In this document: positions 1-15,115 of the stretch, one piece after another
Layout of the letters: the number at the start of each line of letters is the position of its first letter
Numbering within the stretch: position 1 is the first letter of the stretch
NCBI GenBank assembly: GCA_030447505.1
Contig: JAUJOT010000001.1
Span: 657,992-721,991 of the forward strand
Direction: 5' to 3'
From: Solirubrobacteraceae bacterium
GTDB lineage: Bacteria > Actinomycetota > Thermoleophilia > Solirubrobacterales > Solirubrobacteraceae
DNA: 64,000 nt
The notes under the pieces: model-generated
What the model was told of the DNA's origin: nothing
What the model saw: the letters and a program-made list of their open reading frames with translations, nothing else
Database searches by the model: none
Made by a program: the position numbers and the translations under genes

Positions 1-519
1 ATGGCCTACTACGTCGATCAGGCGGGCGACAGCACGCACGTCAACTACGAGCCGTCGATCCTCGGCGGGCTGCGCGAGGCCGAGGCGCCCGGTCACGAAG
101 AGGTCGGTCCGCTGATCTCCGGCCGGCTCTCGCGCAAGCGGATCCCGCGTACGAACGACTACGCGCAGGCCGGCGAGCGCTACCAGCTCTCGGAGCAGTG
201 GGAGAAGGACGACCTCGTCCTCAACCTCGTCGACGCGCTGTCGCAGTGCGACCGCCCCGTGCAGGAGCGGATGCTCTGGCACCTCTACATGGTCGAGGAC
301 GAGCTCGGCGCCCGCGTCGGCGAGGGCATCGGCATCTCGCTCGCCGAGGTCAAGGACATGGCGCCGCTTGCGACGCAGACCCTGACCGACGAGGAGGAGC
401 AGCGCCGCCGCAACCTCGGCGACAACGGCCCGCGCAACGTCGAAGGACACGTGATGACGCACTGCGTGCCCAACGAGCGCGTCGCCGTGGCCGACGAGCC
501 GGACTACGCCGGGGTCTAG
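1..519 (+). CDS. Catalase, C-terminal part including catalase-related domain (5' end outside window)
   Basis: NDYAQAGERYQLSEQWEKDDLVLNLVDAL...MLWHLYMVEDELGARVGEGIG resembles the catalase immune-responsive domain; frame is open at the window edge. Confidence 0.8.
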   Translation: MAYYVDQAGDSTHVNYEPSILGGLREAEAPGHEEVGPLISGRLSRKRIPRTNDYAQAGERYQLSEQWEKDDLVLNLVDALSQCDRPVQERMLWHLYMVEDELGARVGEGIGISLAEVKDMAPLATQTLTDEEEQRRRNLGDNGPRNVEGHVMTHCVPNERVAVADEPDYAGV

Positions 520-521
520 GC

Positions 522-734
522 ATGGACGAGGAGGCCGACCGTATGCAGGCCCGGCTCGACGAGCTCGACGAACACATCGACGACGCTGCGAAGAAGGCGC
601 AGAAGACCCGCGAGCAGGCCGATCCGGATGCCGACGAGCCGGTCGGCGAGGTCGTCGGCGACTGGTCGGACATGGCGCGCAGCGACGACGATCCCTCCGG
701 CGCGTTCGACGACGCGTCGGAGAAGGGCCCGTAG
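522..734 (+). CDS. Small acidic hypothetical protein
   Basis: ORF MDEEADRMQARLDELDEHIDDAAKKAQKTREQ... starts 2 nt after the catalase stop; charged helical composition. Confidence 0.6.
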   Translation: MDEEADRMQARLDELDEHIDDAAKKAQKTREQADPDADEPVGEVVGDWSDMARSDDDPSGAFDDASEKGP

Positions 735-773
735 CCTGGATTGACCGGGCCGCCGGGCGGGAACACGCGCGAG

Positions 774-1286
774 ATGCCGTCAACGACCAGACAACTGCCG
801 CGCTCGCCGTTGGACGGCTACGCGCCGCCCGGCGAGGAGCGCCCGCTCGCCAGCTACTCGCTGCTGACCTCCGTGTTCTCGGCGAGCTTCGTCGGCGCGC
901 TCGTCGCCGCCCACCGCGCCGGCTACACGCTGCCCCAGGAGCACCGCGTGAAGGACATCGTCCTCACCGGGTTGGCGACGCACAAGCTCAGCCGCCTCGT
1001 CGCGCGCGACAAGGTGACCGCCTTCGCGCGCGCCCCCTTCACCCGCTTTCAGGAGGCGGCCGGGCACGCCGAGGTCGACGAGGAGCCGCGCGGCGGCGGC
1101 CTGCGGCTGGCGGTCGGCGAGCTGCTCGTCTGTCCTTACTGCCTGGCGCAGTGGATCGCCGGCGCGTTCACCGTCGGCCATGTCGTCGCGCCGCGCGTGA
1201 CGCGGCTGCTGACGGCGATGTGGAGCGCGCATGCGATCGCCGACGCCGCGCAACTCGCATACAGCGCGGCCGAAAAGCGTTCCTGA
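774..1286 (+). CDS. DUF1360-like membrane-associated protein
   Basis: KDIVLTGLATHKLSRLVARDKVTAFARAPFTRFQ...GELLVCPYCLAQWIAG pattern of DUF1360; ORF opens at 741, internal ATG 774 preferred. Confidence 0.7.
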   Translation: MPSTTRQLPRSPLDGYAPPGEERPLASYSLLTSVFSASFVGALVAAHRAGYTLPQEHRVKDIVLTGLATHKLSRLVARDKVTAFARAPFTRFQEAAGHAEVDEEPRGGGLRLAVGELLVCPYCLAQWIAGAFTVGHVVAPRVTRLLTAMWSAHAIADAAQLAYSAAEKRS

Positions 1287-1422
1287 GGCGAGCGGCTCGG
1301 GTACGCTGTAGCGAGTGCGCCTGCTCTGAAGGCGGGGGCTCATTACACCGCTTCGAAGACGTTCGGCATCAACCGTTGGTGCATGTACCGGCTTCGTGTC
1401 AATTCAATGACCGGAGTATCGC

Positions 1423-2205
1423 GTGCCCAACACGTATCACTCGTCGGATCTCGCCAGAACACGTCATGACCGCCTGCTCCTGGGCCGGATGGCCGGCGGC
1501 GATCCGCATGCGCGCGAAGCGCTTGTCGAGCGCTTTCTGCCGCTCGCCCACAAGCTCGCCCGGCGCTACTCCAGCGGCCATGACACGTACGACGACGTCT
1601 TCCAGGTCGCCTGCCTCGGCCTGCTGAAGGCGATCGACGGCTTCGACGTGCAGCGCGAGGTCGCGTTCTCCTCGTACGCGGTGCCGACGATCGTCGGCGA
1701 GCTCAAGCGCTACTTCCGCGACCGCACCTGGAGCGTGCGCCCCCCGCGTGACCTGCTCGAGCGCGCGCTGCGGATCGAGCGTACGAGGGAGCGCCTGAGC
1801 GAGCAGCTGCATCACGCGCCGACGATCAGCCAGCTCGCCGAGCAGCTCGACCTGACGTGCGAGCAGGTGCTCGAGGGACTCGAGGCCGGCCGCGCACAGC
1901 ATGGCGCGTCGCTCGACGCGCCGCTGGACCACACCGAGGAGGCTCGCTCGCTGGCGGATCTCTTCGGCGACGTCGACGATGGCTTTGCGCGCGCCGAGCA
2001 GCGCGTGCTCGCCGAGCAGCTCGGACGCGGGCTCTGTGAGCGCGACCGCGAGATCCTGCGGCTGCGCTTCGAGGAGGACATGACGCAGAGCGAGATCGGC
2101 GCGATGCTCGGCGTCAGCCAGATGCAGGTCTCGCGACTGATCCGCAGCGCGCTCGAGCGACTGCGTGCGGTTGCGGCCCACGATGAGCAGATGGCGCTCG
2201 TGTGA
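1423..2205 (+). CDS. RNA polymerase sigma factor, SigB/SigF/SigG type
   Basis: Sigma-70 regions 2-4: YDDVFQVACLGLLKAIDGFD, FSSYAVPTIVGELKRYFRDRTW, REILRLRFEEDMTQSEIGAMLGVSQMQVSRLIRSAL. Confidence 0.92.
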   Translation: MPNTYHSSDLARTRHDRLLLGRMAGGDPHAREALVERFLPLAHKLARRYSSGHDTYDDVFQVACLGLLKAIDGFDVQREVAFSSYAVPTIVGELKRYFRDRTWSVRPPRDLLERALRIERTRERLSEQLHHAPTISQLAEQLDLTCEQVLEGLEAGRAQHGASLDAPLDHTEEARSLADLFGDVDDGFARAEQRVLAEQLGRGLCERDREILRLRFEEDMTQSEIGAMLGVSQMQVSRLIRSALERLRAVAAHDEQMALV

Positions 2206-2208
2206 CGT

Positions 2209-2649
2209 TTGCCCCTGCGCCAGGTGCGGTACTCCGATCTGATCGAGAGCTCGAGAACACCGCCGCGCGAAGCTTCTGCCGCTGACCTCGTCAAGCAGGT
2301 CTCCGAGCAGACCCAGCGCCTGATCCGCCAGGAGCTCGCGCTCGCGCGCCTGGAGATCACCGACAAGGCAAAGCACGCCGGCATCGGCGCCGGCATGCTC
2401 GCCGGCGCCGGCTTCGTCGCGTTCCTCGGGGTCGGCACGCTCGTCGCGATGCTGGTGCTGCTCCTCGCGCAGGCCCTCGACGCCTGGCTCGCCGCGCTGA
2501 TCGTCGCGGTCCTGCTGCTCGCCGTGGCGGGGCTGATGGCCGTGATGGGCAAGGGTCAGCTCCAGCGCGCTGCACCGGCCGCGCCCGAGCAGACGATCGA
2601 GAGCCTCAAGGCCGACGTCGAAGAGGTCCGCGCGCACGCGCAGACGTAA
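2209..2649 (+). CDS. Phage-holin-like family membrane protein (Act_holin_X / DUF1469 type)
   Basis: DLVKQVSEQTQRLIRQELALARLEITDKAKHAG followed by two hydrophobic segments; TTG start. Confidence 0.75.
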   Translation: MPLRQVRYSDLIESSRTPPREASAADLVKQVSEQTQRLIRQELALARLEITDKAKHAGIGAGMLAGAGFVAFLGVGTLVAMLVLLLAQALDAWLAALIVAVLLLAVAGLMAVMGKGQLQRAAPAAPEQTIESLKADVEEVRAHAQT

Positions 2650-2741
2650 GGCCGTAGGCCGCCCGCACCACTCCAGCCCCTTCGCGCGACGAAGGCGGGG
2701 CGCGCACGAGCAACGATCGGCTCGCCCCCTTGCCGCAGCAC

Positions 2742-2766
2742 GTTTGAATCCAGGCGGATTGGGTAA
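2742..2766 (+). promoter_or_regulatory. Candidate SigB/SigF-type promoter GTTT-N15-GGGTAA
   Basis: GTTT at 2742-2745, 15-nt spacer, GGGTAA at 2761-2766, 44 nt before the ATG of the HAMP-array kinase. Confidence 0.5.
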
Positions 2767-2810
2767 CGCCGGGCGGTTGGGACGAGCGACGAGTTGGGGG
2801 GACGGGTCGT

Positions 2811-8683
<5,873 letters not shown>

Positions 8684-8687
<4 letters not shown>

Positions 8688-9523
8688 ACGGCGTCGACGA
8701 GCACGACGAAGCTCGTGAGCGCATCGAGATCGACCTGCTGCTCGAGGCCATCCAGCGCCGTTACGGCTACGACTTCCGCGGCTACGCGCTGGCCTCGCTG
8801 CGCCGCCGGCTGTGGCATCGCACCTATGGCGAGGGGCTGCAGACGCTGTCGGGGCTGCAGGAGCGAGTCCTGCACGACCCCGCCTGCATGGACCGCCTGC
8901 TGCGCGACCTGTCGATCAACGTCACGGAGATGTTCCGTGATCCGAGCTTTCACCGCGCGCTGCGCGAGCGCGTCTTCCCGCTGCTGCGGACATATCCGTT
9001 CGTCCGCGTCTGGAATGCCGGCTGCTCGACCGGCGAGGAGATCTACTCCCTGGCGATCGCGCTGCGCGAGGAGGGCCTGCTCGATCGCACGCGGATCTAC
9101 GCGACCGACATCGACGACGGCGCCCTCGAGCGCGCCCGATCGGGATCGTTTCCGCTCGACCGGATGCAGCGCTACACGGAGAACTACCAGCGCGCGGGCG
9201 GCAGCGACGCGTTCTCTTCCTACTACACCGCGTCGGGCGCGTCGGCCCGTTTCGATCCTGCGCTCGCCGCCGGTATGGTCTTCGCCCAGCACAACCTCGT
9301 AACAGACGGCTCCTTCAACGAGTTCCAGCTGATCGTGTGCCGCAACGTGCTGATCTACTTCGGCCCCAAGCTGCAGGAAGAGGTGCTCGGCCTGTTCGGT
9401 CAGAGCATGACGCGCCGCGGGATCCTCGCGCTCGGCCGCAAGGAGTCGATCCGCCACTCGACGCACGCCGACGAGTACGAGCCGCTCGTCGAGAGCGAGA
9501 AGATCTTCAGGCGGCGCTCGTGA
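8684..9523 (+). CDS. cheR: CheR-type protein-glutamate O-methyltransferase
   Basis: VWNAGCSTGEEIYSLAI SAM-binding motif, LSINVTEMFRDPSFH, CRNVLIYF; ATGA overlap with kinase stop. Confidence 0.93.
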
Positions 9524-10107
9524 GCGCGACCGGGCTCGTCGCGATCGGCGCCTCGTGGGGTGGGCTGCGCGCTCTCGAGACGGTGCTCGGCGCGCTCCCC
9601 GAGGACTTCGCGGCCCCCGTCGTCATCGCCCAGCACCGCCAGGCCGACGCGACGGACGGAACGCTCGTGCGGCTGCTCGACGCCCGCTGCGCGCTGACCG
9701 TCTGCGAGGCCGAGGACAAGCAGGAGCTCGATCCGGGGCTCGTGCTCGTCGCGCCGCCCGACTACCACCTGCTCGTCGAGCCGGGGGCGGTCGCGCTGTC
9801 GGTCGACCCGCCGCTGAACTACAGCCGGCCGGCGATCGACGTTCTCTTCGGGTCGGTCGCGCACGCCTACGGCGAGCGCGCCGTCGGCGTCGTCCTGACG
9901 GGAGCCAACGCCGACGGCGCGCTCGGCCTTGCGCAGATCGCCGGCCGGGGCGGTACGGCGATCGTGCAGGATCCCGAGACCGCCGAGCGGCGCGAGATGC
10001 CCGAGGCCGCGCTGTGGGCCACTCCCGAGGCGCGCGTGCTCGAGCTCACGCAGATCGCGCCGGCGCTCACCGGGCTCGCCGGGACGCGCGAGGAATCGGC
10101 GCGCTGA
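9520..10107 (+). CDS. cheB: CheB-type methylesterase catalytic domain without receiver domain
   Basis: GASWGGLRAL, VVIAQHR, GVVLTGANADGALG catalytic motifs; GTG start overlapping cheR stop. Confidence 0.92.
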   Translation: MSATGLVAIGASWGGLRALETVLGALPEDFAAPVVIAQHRQADATDGTLVRLLDARCALTVCEAEDKQELDPGLVLVAPPDYHLLVEPGAVALSVDPPLNYSRPAIDVLFGSVAHAYGERAVGVVLTGANADGALGLAQIAGRGGTAIVQDPETAERREMPEAALWATPEARVLELTQIAPALTGLAGTREESAR

Positions 10108-12569
10108 TGCCCGAGACCGCGGTCCTGCTCGTCGACGATCACGAGGAGAACCTGATCGCGCTCGAGGCGGTCCTCGAGCCGACGGGCTACCGGCTCGTGA
10201 AGGCGCGCTCGGGCGAGGAGGCGCTGCGGGCGCTGCTGCAGGGCGACTTCGCGGCGATCCTGCTCGACGTCCAGATGCCGGGCCTCGACGGCTTCGAGAC
10301 GGCAGAGCTGATCCGCACGCGCGAGCGCTCCCGCTGCGTGCCGATCATCTTCGTCACGGCGATCAGCAAGGCACCCGAGCACGTCTTCCAGGGCTACGAA
10401 GCGGGCGCCGTCGACTACCTCTTCAAGCCCGTCGACGCGGTCGTGCTGCGCTCCAAGGTCGAGGTCTTCGGTCAGCTCTACGAGCGCGGGCGCGCGCTCG
10501 CCGAGCGCGAGGAGCTGCTGCGCGCGACGTTCGATGACGCGCCGATCGGGATGGCGCGGGCCGGCGCCGACGGGCGGCTGCGCCACGTCAACTCGGCGCT
10601 GACGCAAGCCCTCGGGCGAGAGGCCGGCGAGCTGCTCGGGCGCACGCTGGACGAGCTCGGCCCGCGCGCGGAGGCGGGCATCGACGCCGCCCAGCGCGAG
10701 CAGCTGCTCGCCGGGCGGATCGCGCGCTACGAGGTCGAGCGGCGGCTCGTGGGCCCGCGCGGGACGACGATTCCGGTGCTCGTGAGCGCGTCGCTCGCGC
10801 GCTCGGCGAACAACAGCCGGCCCGATCTGATCCTGCAGCTGCAGGACCTGCGCGAGCGCCGCCGCGCGCAGCGCGACCGCGAGCAGCTGATCCGGGCTCA
10901 GGCGGAGCGCGCTCAGGCGGAGGCCGCCGCCGAGCGGTTGCGGATCATGCAGTCGATCGCGGTCGCCGCACTGGGAGCCGAGGATCTCGAGCAGCTCCTG
11001 CGCGAGCTGCTCGACCGGATCCTCGAGGCGCTCGATGTCGACCGTGCCGCGGTCGTGCTGACCGACGAGGCGCCCGCGGTGGTGGCGCGCGCCGCGGGCG
11101 GCGTCGACACCGTCGTCGGGCGCGAGGCTCGCGACGACGTCGACGACATCACCGTGCGCGTCATGCGCGAGGGCGGACCGCTCGCGATCGCGGACCTCCC
11201 CGCCGCCGGCCTCGACGCAAGCTCGCTGGGGCCGGCGATCACGTCGCTGCTGGCGGTGCCGCTCGCCGACGGCGAGCAGGTCATCGGCTCGATCCACGTC
11301 GGCACGCTGACGCGGCGCGACTTCGACGAGGAGACGACCGCCCTGCTGGGCCTGGCGGCGGACCGCGCCGGTCTGGCCATCGCGCGCACGCGCCTGTACG
11401 AGCGCGAGCGGCAGATCGCGGGCGAGCTGCAGCGCTCGCTGCTGCCCAAGCGCCTGCCGCGGGTGCCCGGCGTCGCGCTCGATGCGCGCTACCTGCCGGG
11501 CGTCAACGGGACGACCGTCGGCGGCGACTGGTACGACGCGGTCGCGCTGCCGAGCGGGCACGTCGCGCTGGCGATCGGCGACGTCGTCGGCCGCGGCATC
11601 GCGGCGGCCGCGACGATGGGCCAGATGCGCAGCGCGCTGCGCGCGATCCTGATGCAGGGCGACGACACCGGCGCGATGGCCGACCGCCTCAACCGCTTCG
11701 CGCACGCGCTCGGGCCCGAGGCCGTGATGACGACGGTGGTGCTGGCGATCCTCGAGCCCGCGACCGGCAAGCTGCGCTACACGAACGCCGGTCATCCGCC
11801 GCCGGTGCTCGCCGGCGCCGACGGCCGGGCGCGCTTCCTCGCCGACCCGCCGTCGCCGCCGATGGGCGTGCTGGCGTCGCCGCGCTACACCGAGCACGTG
11901 ACCGTCGTCGAGCCGGGCTCGACGATCGTCCTCTACACCGACGGGCTCGTCGAGGAGCCGAGCGAGGTCCTGGACGTCGGCCTCGAGCGCCTGCTCGATG
12001 CCGCGCGCGGCGCAGGCCGCGACGTCGCCGCGACCTGCGAGCGCCTGCTCGAGCGCGGCCTGCGCGGATCGCCGAGCCGCTCCGATGACGTCACGCTGCT
12101 CGCGGTGCGGATGAACGAGACGCTCGGCGATCAGGTGACGCTCGAGGTCTCCGGCCAGCCCGGCGGGCTCTTCGCGATGCGCCAGACGCTGCGCCGCTGG
12201 CTGAGCGAGACCGCCGCCGACGCATCCGAGGCCGACGACATCGTCATGGCCTGCAACGAGGCCTGCGAGAACTCGGTCGAGCACGGCTACGGGTTCGGCG
12301 ACGACCTCTTCGAGGTGGCCTTCGAGCGCGACGGCGGCGAGGTCACGATCAGGATCCGCGACACCGGCTCCTGGCAGCCACCGCGCGACGAGCCGCACCG
12401 CGGCCGCGGGCTGCCGCTGATCCGCAAGGTCATGGATGCCGTCGAGGTAACGCCGCGCAACGACGGCACGACGGTGCTGATGCGCCGCCGACTGGCGGCC
12501 GCCCCGGCGCCGTCGGATCGCTCCGGCGCCGAGATCGCCGGCTCGCTGGCGCGCGGCGTCAGCCGCTGA
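10107..12569 (+). CDS. REC-PAS-GAF-PP2C(SpoIIE)-HATPase protein (RsbU/RsbW-like fusion)
   Basis: REC LLDVQMPGLDGFE; PP2C GGDWYDAV, AIGDVVGRG, YTNAGHPPP, LYTDGLVEEP; HATPase NEACENSVEHGYG and DTGSW...RGRGLPLI. Confidence 0.93.
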   Translation: MPETAVLLVDDHEENLIALEAVLEPTGYRLVKARSGEEALRALLQGDFAAILLDVQMPGLDGFETAELIRTRERSRCVPIIFVTAISKAPEHVFQGYEAGAVDYLFKPVDAVVLRSKVEVFGQLYERGRALAEREELLRATFDDAPIGMARAGADGRLRHVNSALTQALGREAGELLGRTLDELGPRAEAGIDAAQREQLLAGRIARYEVERRLVGPRGTTIPVLVSASLARSANNSRPDLILQLQDLRERRRAQRDREQLIRAQAERAQAEAAAERLRIMQSIAVAALGAEDLEQLLRELLDRILEALDVDRAAVVLTDEAPAVVARAAGGVDTVVGREARDDVDDITVRVMREGGPLAIADLPAAGLDASSLGPAITSLLAVPLADGEQVIGSIHVGTLTRRDFDEETTALLGLAADRAGLAIARTRLYERERQIAGELQRSLLPKRLPRVPGVALDARYLPGVNGTTVGGDWYDAVALPSGHVALAIGDVVGRGIAAAATMGQMRSALRAILMQGDDTGAMADRLNRFAHALGPEAVMTTVVLAILEPATGKLRYTNAGHPPPVLAGADGRARFLADPPSPPMGVLASPRYTEHVTVVEPGSTIVLYTDGLVEEPSEVLDVGLERLLDAARGAGRDVAATCERLLERGLRGSPSRSDDVTLLAVRMNETLGDQVTLEVSGQPGGLFAMRQTLRRWLSETAADASEADDIVMACNEACENSVEHGYGFGDDLFEVAFERDGGEVTIRIRDTGSWQPPRDEPHRGRGLPLIRKVMDAVEVTPRNDGTTVLMRRRLAAAPAPSDRSGAEIAGSLARGVSR

Positions 12570-12605
12570 GCCTCCCGTACGCCCCGCCCCGGGAATAGGC
12601 ACTCC

Positions 12606-13139
12606 TCAACTCGGCCCCTCCGGCTCGCCCGCGAGGCGCGACCAGAAGCGGACCCACTCGCGCTCATGCGCGATACCCGCTTCCAGGGCCAGCAGGGGAC
12701 CGCGTGGCGCCTGCCCCGCGTAGAGCTTGTGGCGGGCGCGGTAGCTCTCGAGTTGGCGGCGGTGGGCCTCGAGGCGCACAGGCGCGAGCCGACTGGGCCG
12801 GGCGTCGAAGAACAGCCTCAGCAGACCCGGATCGCGTAGCTCTGGCAACTCGTCACTTGTCGTCTCGCGCCAGCGCTCGAACGCGCGCAGGCCGCGGCTC
12901 GTCAGCGCGTAGACCTTGCGCGGGCGCCCGCCGGGCGTCGCCTCGCGCCGATCGCTCAGGTAGCCCGCGCGCGCGAGGCGGTCCGCCTCGCGGTAGATCT
13001 GCGAGTGCGGAACGCTCCAGAAGTTGCCGATGCTCGCGGCGACCGCCTGCTTGAGCTCGTACGGCGACGCCTCGGAGAGGCGCGCGAGGAGGCCGAGGAC
13101 GATGAAGGAGGTGGGAGTGAGATCGATCTCGTCCGACAT
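12606..13139 (-). CDS. PadR-family transcriptional regulator
   Basis: LTPTSFIVLGLLARLSEASPYELKQAV...WSVPHSQIYREADRLARAGYLSDRRE...GRPRKVYALTSRG. Confidence 0.9.
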   Translation of the reverse strand: MSDEIDLTPTSFIVLGLLARLSEASPYELKQAVAASIGNFWSVPHSQIYREADRLARAGYLSDRREATPGGRPRKVYALTSRGLRAFERWRETTSDELPELRDPGLLRLFFDARPSRLAPVRLEAHRRQLESYRARHKLYAGQAPRGPLLALEAGIAHEREWVRFWSRLAGEPEGPS

Positions 13140-13146
13140 GGTACGA

Positions 13147-13166
13147 TTCGGACTATATGATCCGAA
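13147..13166. promoter_or_regulatory. Palindromic operator candidate TTCGGA-CTATATGA-TCCGAA
   Basis: Perfect 6-bp arms and ATAT centre in the gap between padR and the divergent gene. Confidence 0.45.
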
Positions 13167-13185
13167 CCGGACGAATGGTAGCGGC

Positions 13186-13614
13186 GTGATCGGCGAGCTC
13201 GTGCACGTCGGCTCGGGCGTGGCCGGGCTGGCGATCGGTCCGATCGCGATCCGTGATGCCGTGCGCGCCGCCGCTCCCGGCGCGGCAGCGGCGGCCTACC
13301 ACTGGCTCGTCGCGGTCGTCGGCGTGTCGGCGGTCGTGCTCGCGTTGCTCGACTTCTCGCGGCTGTGGTTCTTCGTGCCGATCGCGATCGGCACGTACGC
13401 GTTTGCGTTGGTCGGCCACCTCGCCGCCAGACGCCGCTCGGGCCGCTGGCGCCAAGCCCGCGTCCGCGGTACCGCCGGCGCCTACGTCGCACTCGTCACC
13501 GCCGTGTTCGTCGTCAGCGCGAGCGCCTTGCCTCTGATCTGGCTGCTGCCGACAGTCATCGGCGTGCCGGCGATCGAGCGGCTTTGTCGGAGGGCCGAGG
13601 CGCCGGCGACGTGA
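13186..13614 (+). CDS. Membrane protein of unknown function, divergent from padR
   Basis: Four hydrophobic segments; GTG start at 13186 preferred because ATG 13138 overlaps the padR start. Confidence 0.6.
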   Translation: MIGELVHVGSGVAGLAIGPIAIRDAVRAAAPGAAAAAYHWLVAVVGVSAVVLALLDFSRLWFFVPIAIGTYAFALVGHLAARRRSGRWRQARVRGTAGAYVALVTAVFVVSASALPLIWLLPTVIGVPAIERLCRRAEAPAT

Positions 13615-13644
13615 GGGTGCGCGATCCCTGGCACGATCGTCAGG

Positions 13645-15084
13645 GTGAAGCCGGGCCCGCCACCGCTCGCCGACGCCGCCGATCCGCTCGGCAAGCTGCA
13701 GCGCGGGCTCGGCTCGGGCTATCTGTGGGCGCTGGACGCCGATCGCGCGGTCGCGCACGCGCTGCTGATGCACTGCGTCTTCAACGATCCGCGCTGGGAC
13801 CGCCAGCTCGACGACCGCGCCGACTTCCATGCGACGCTCGCGCTCGACGTGCAGCTGCACACCGGCGCGCTCGAGCTGTGGCTGCGCGACAGCGACGAGG
13901 ACGACGCCGATACGACGAGCGACGTGCTGGCGATGCTCGGGCGAATGGCCGTCCGCGGCCACGCCGACGCCCGCCGCGTGCTGCGCGAGTACGTCGCCTA
14001 CGGCCACTTCTGGGCGCGCGCGATCGATCGGCTGATCGGCGACCACGACGCGCTGCACGCCACGATGCCGTGGCCGGAGGTCGTCGCCGGCCTCGACGCC
14101 GTGCTCGTCGAGCGCTTCGGCAGCGACGACGCGCTCGCGGACGCGCTCACCGGCCTCGACCCGCGCGAGCGGCCGTGGACGATGTGGTCGGTCGAGAACC
14201 GCCGCATCGCGCGGGCGTTCGCGCTCGAGCAGCGTGGCGGTGGCGCCGCCCCGGCGCCCAGGGCCTCGTCGCCGAAGCGGCGCAACAGCCGCGAGCGCGA
14301 GCGTCTCCCAGGCGCGCGCCCGCGCGAGATGAGCACCGCCGCGCTGCTGCAGATCGCCGAGGACTCGCGCTGGACGCAGATCGCCGACGAGCTCGCGGGG
14401 CGCGCCGAGCCCGCCGACGTCGAGCTGCTGCTGCAGGCGGCGAACGATCCCGAGGTGCCGATGCGCCGCGCCGCGATCCTCGCGCTCGGACGCCAGGGCC
14501 GGCGCGAGCTGCTGGAGATCGCCGAGCAGGCGACGGCGGACGCCGAGCGCGGCAAGCTGCAGGGCGCGATCGCGCTCGCCCTGGAGGCGATGCCGCTCTC
14601 GCAGACGCGCGCGCTCGCACACGACTGGCTGCAGTCGGCCGACTGGGCGCGGCGGCGCAAGGCGGCCGGGATGCTCGCGACGTGGGCCGAGGACGAGGAC
14701 CTCGAGCCGACGCGGCGCGCGCTGTCGCATGAGCTCGACCTGGGCCTCGACGCAGACGTCTACGTCATCGGCTCGCTCTCCGAGGCGCTCGGCCGCTGCG
14801 GCGTGCACGGGCCGTTCGAGGAGCTGCTGCGCGCCTACGAGGCGATGGCGTACTCCTACGGCCGGCGCTACATCGTCGCCGCGCTGGCCGCGTCGGACCC
14901 GACGTTCGGAGGCGACGTCGCCGTCGAGTGCCTGTGGGACTGCGAGGCCGATACGCGGCGCCTCGCCGCGACGCACGTCGACCGGCGCGTGCGGCTCGCC
15001 TCACAGCGCCTCGACGAGCTCGCGCGCGACAAGGCCCAGGCGGCGTCGGTGCGGGCGGCGGTCGGCGAGCGGTTGCGCGCGTGA
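13645..15084 (+). CDS. HEAT-repeat-like hypothetical protein
   Basis: LLLQAANDPEVPMRRAAILALGRQGRRELLEIAEQA, RRKAAGMLATWAEDEDLEPTRRAL helical repeats; coherent long ORF from GTG. Confidence 0.7.
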   Translation: MKPGPPPLADAADPLGKLQRGLGSGYLWALDADRAVAHALLMHCVFNDPRWDRQLDDRADFHATLALDVQLHTGALELWLRDSDEDDADTTSDVLAMLGRMAVRGHADARRVLREYVAYGHFWARAIDRLIGDHDALHATMPWPEVVAGLDAVLVERFGSDDALADALTGLDPRERPWTMWSVENRRIARAFALEQRGGGAAPAPRASSPKRRNSRERERLPGARPREMSTAALLQIAEDSRWTQIADELAGRAEPADVELLLQAANDPEVPMRRAAILALGRQGRRELLEIAEQATADAERGKLQGAIALALEAMPLSQTRALAHDWLQSADWARRRKAAGMLATWAEDEDLEPTRRALSHELDLGLDADVYVIGSLSEALGRCGVHGPFEELLRAYEAMAYSYGRRYIVAALAASDPTFGGDVAVECLWDCEADTRRLAATHVDRRVRLASQRLDELARDKAQAASVRAAVGERLRA

Positions 15085-15115
15085 ACGGTCGCACCCACCG
15101 ACTAAGCTGGAGCAC

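Noticed and set aside
9867-12602. 911-aa minus-strand ORF
   Set aside because: Antisense to the REC-PAS-GAF-PP2C-HATPase gene; low-complexity composition.
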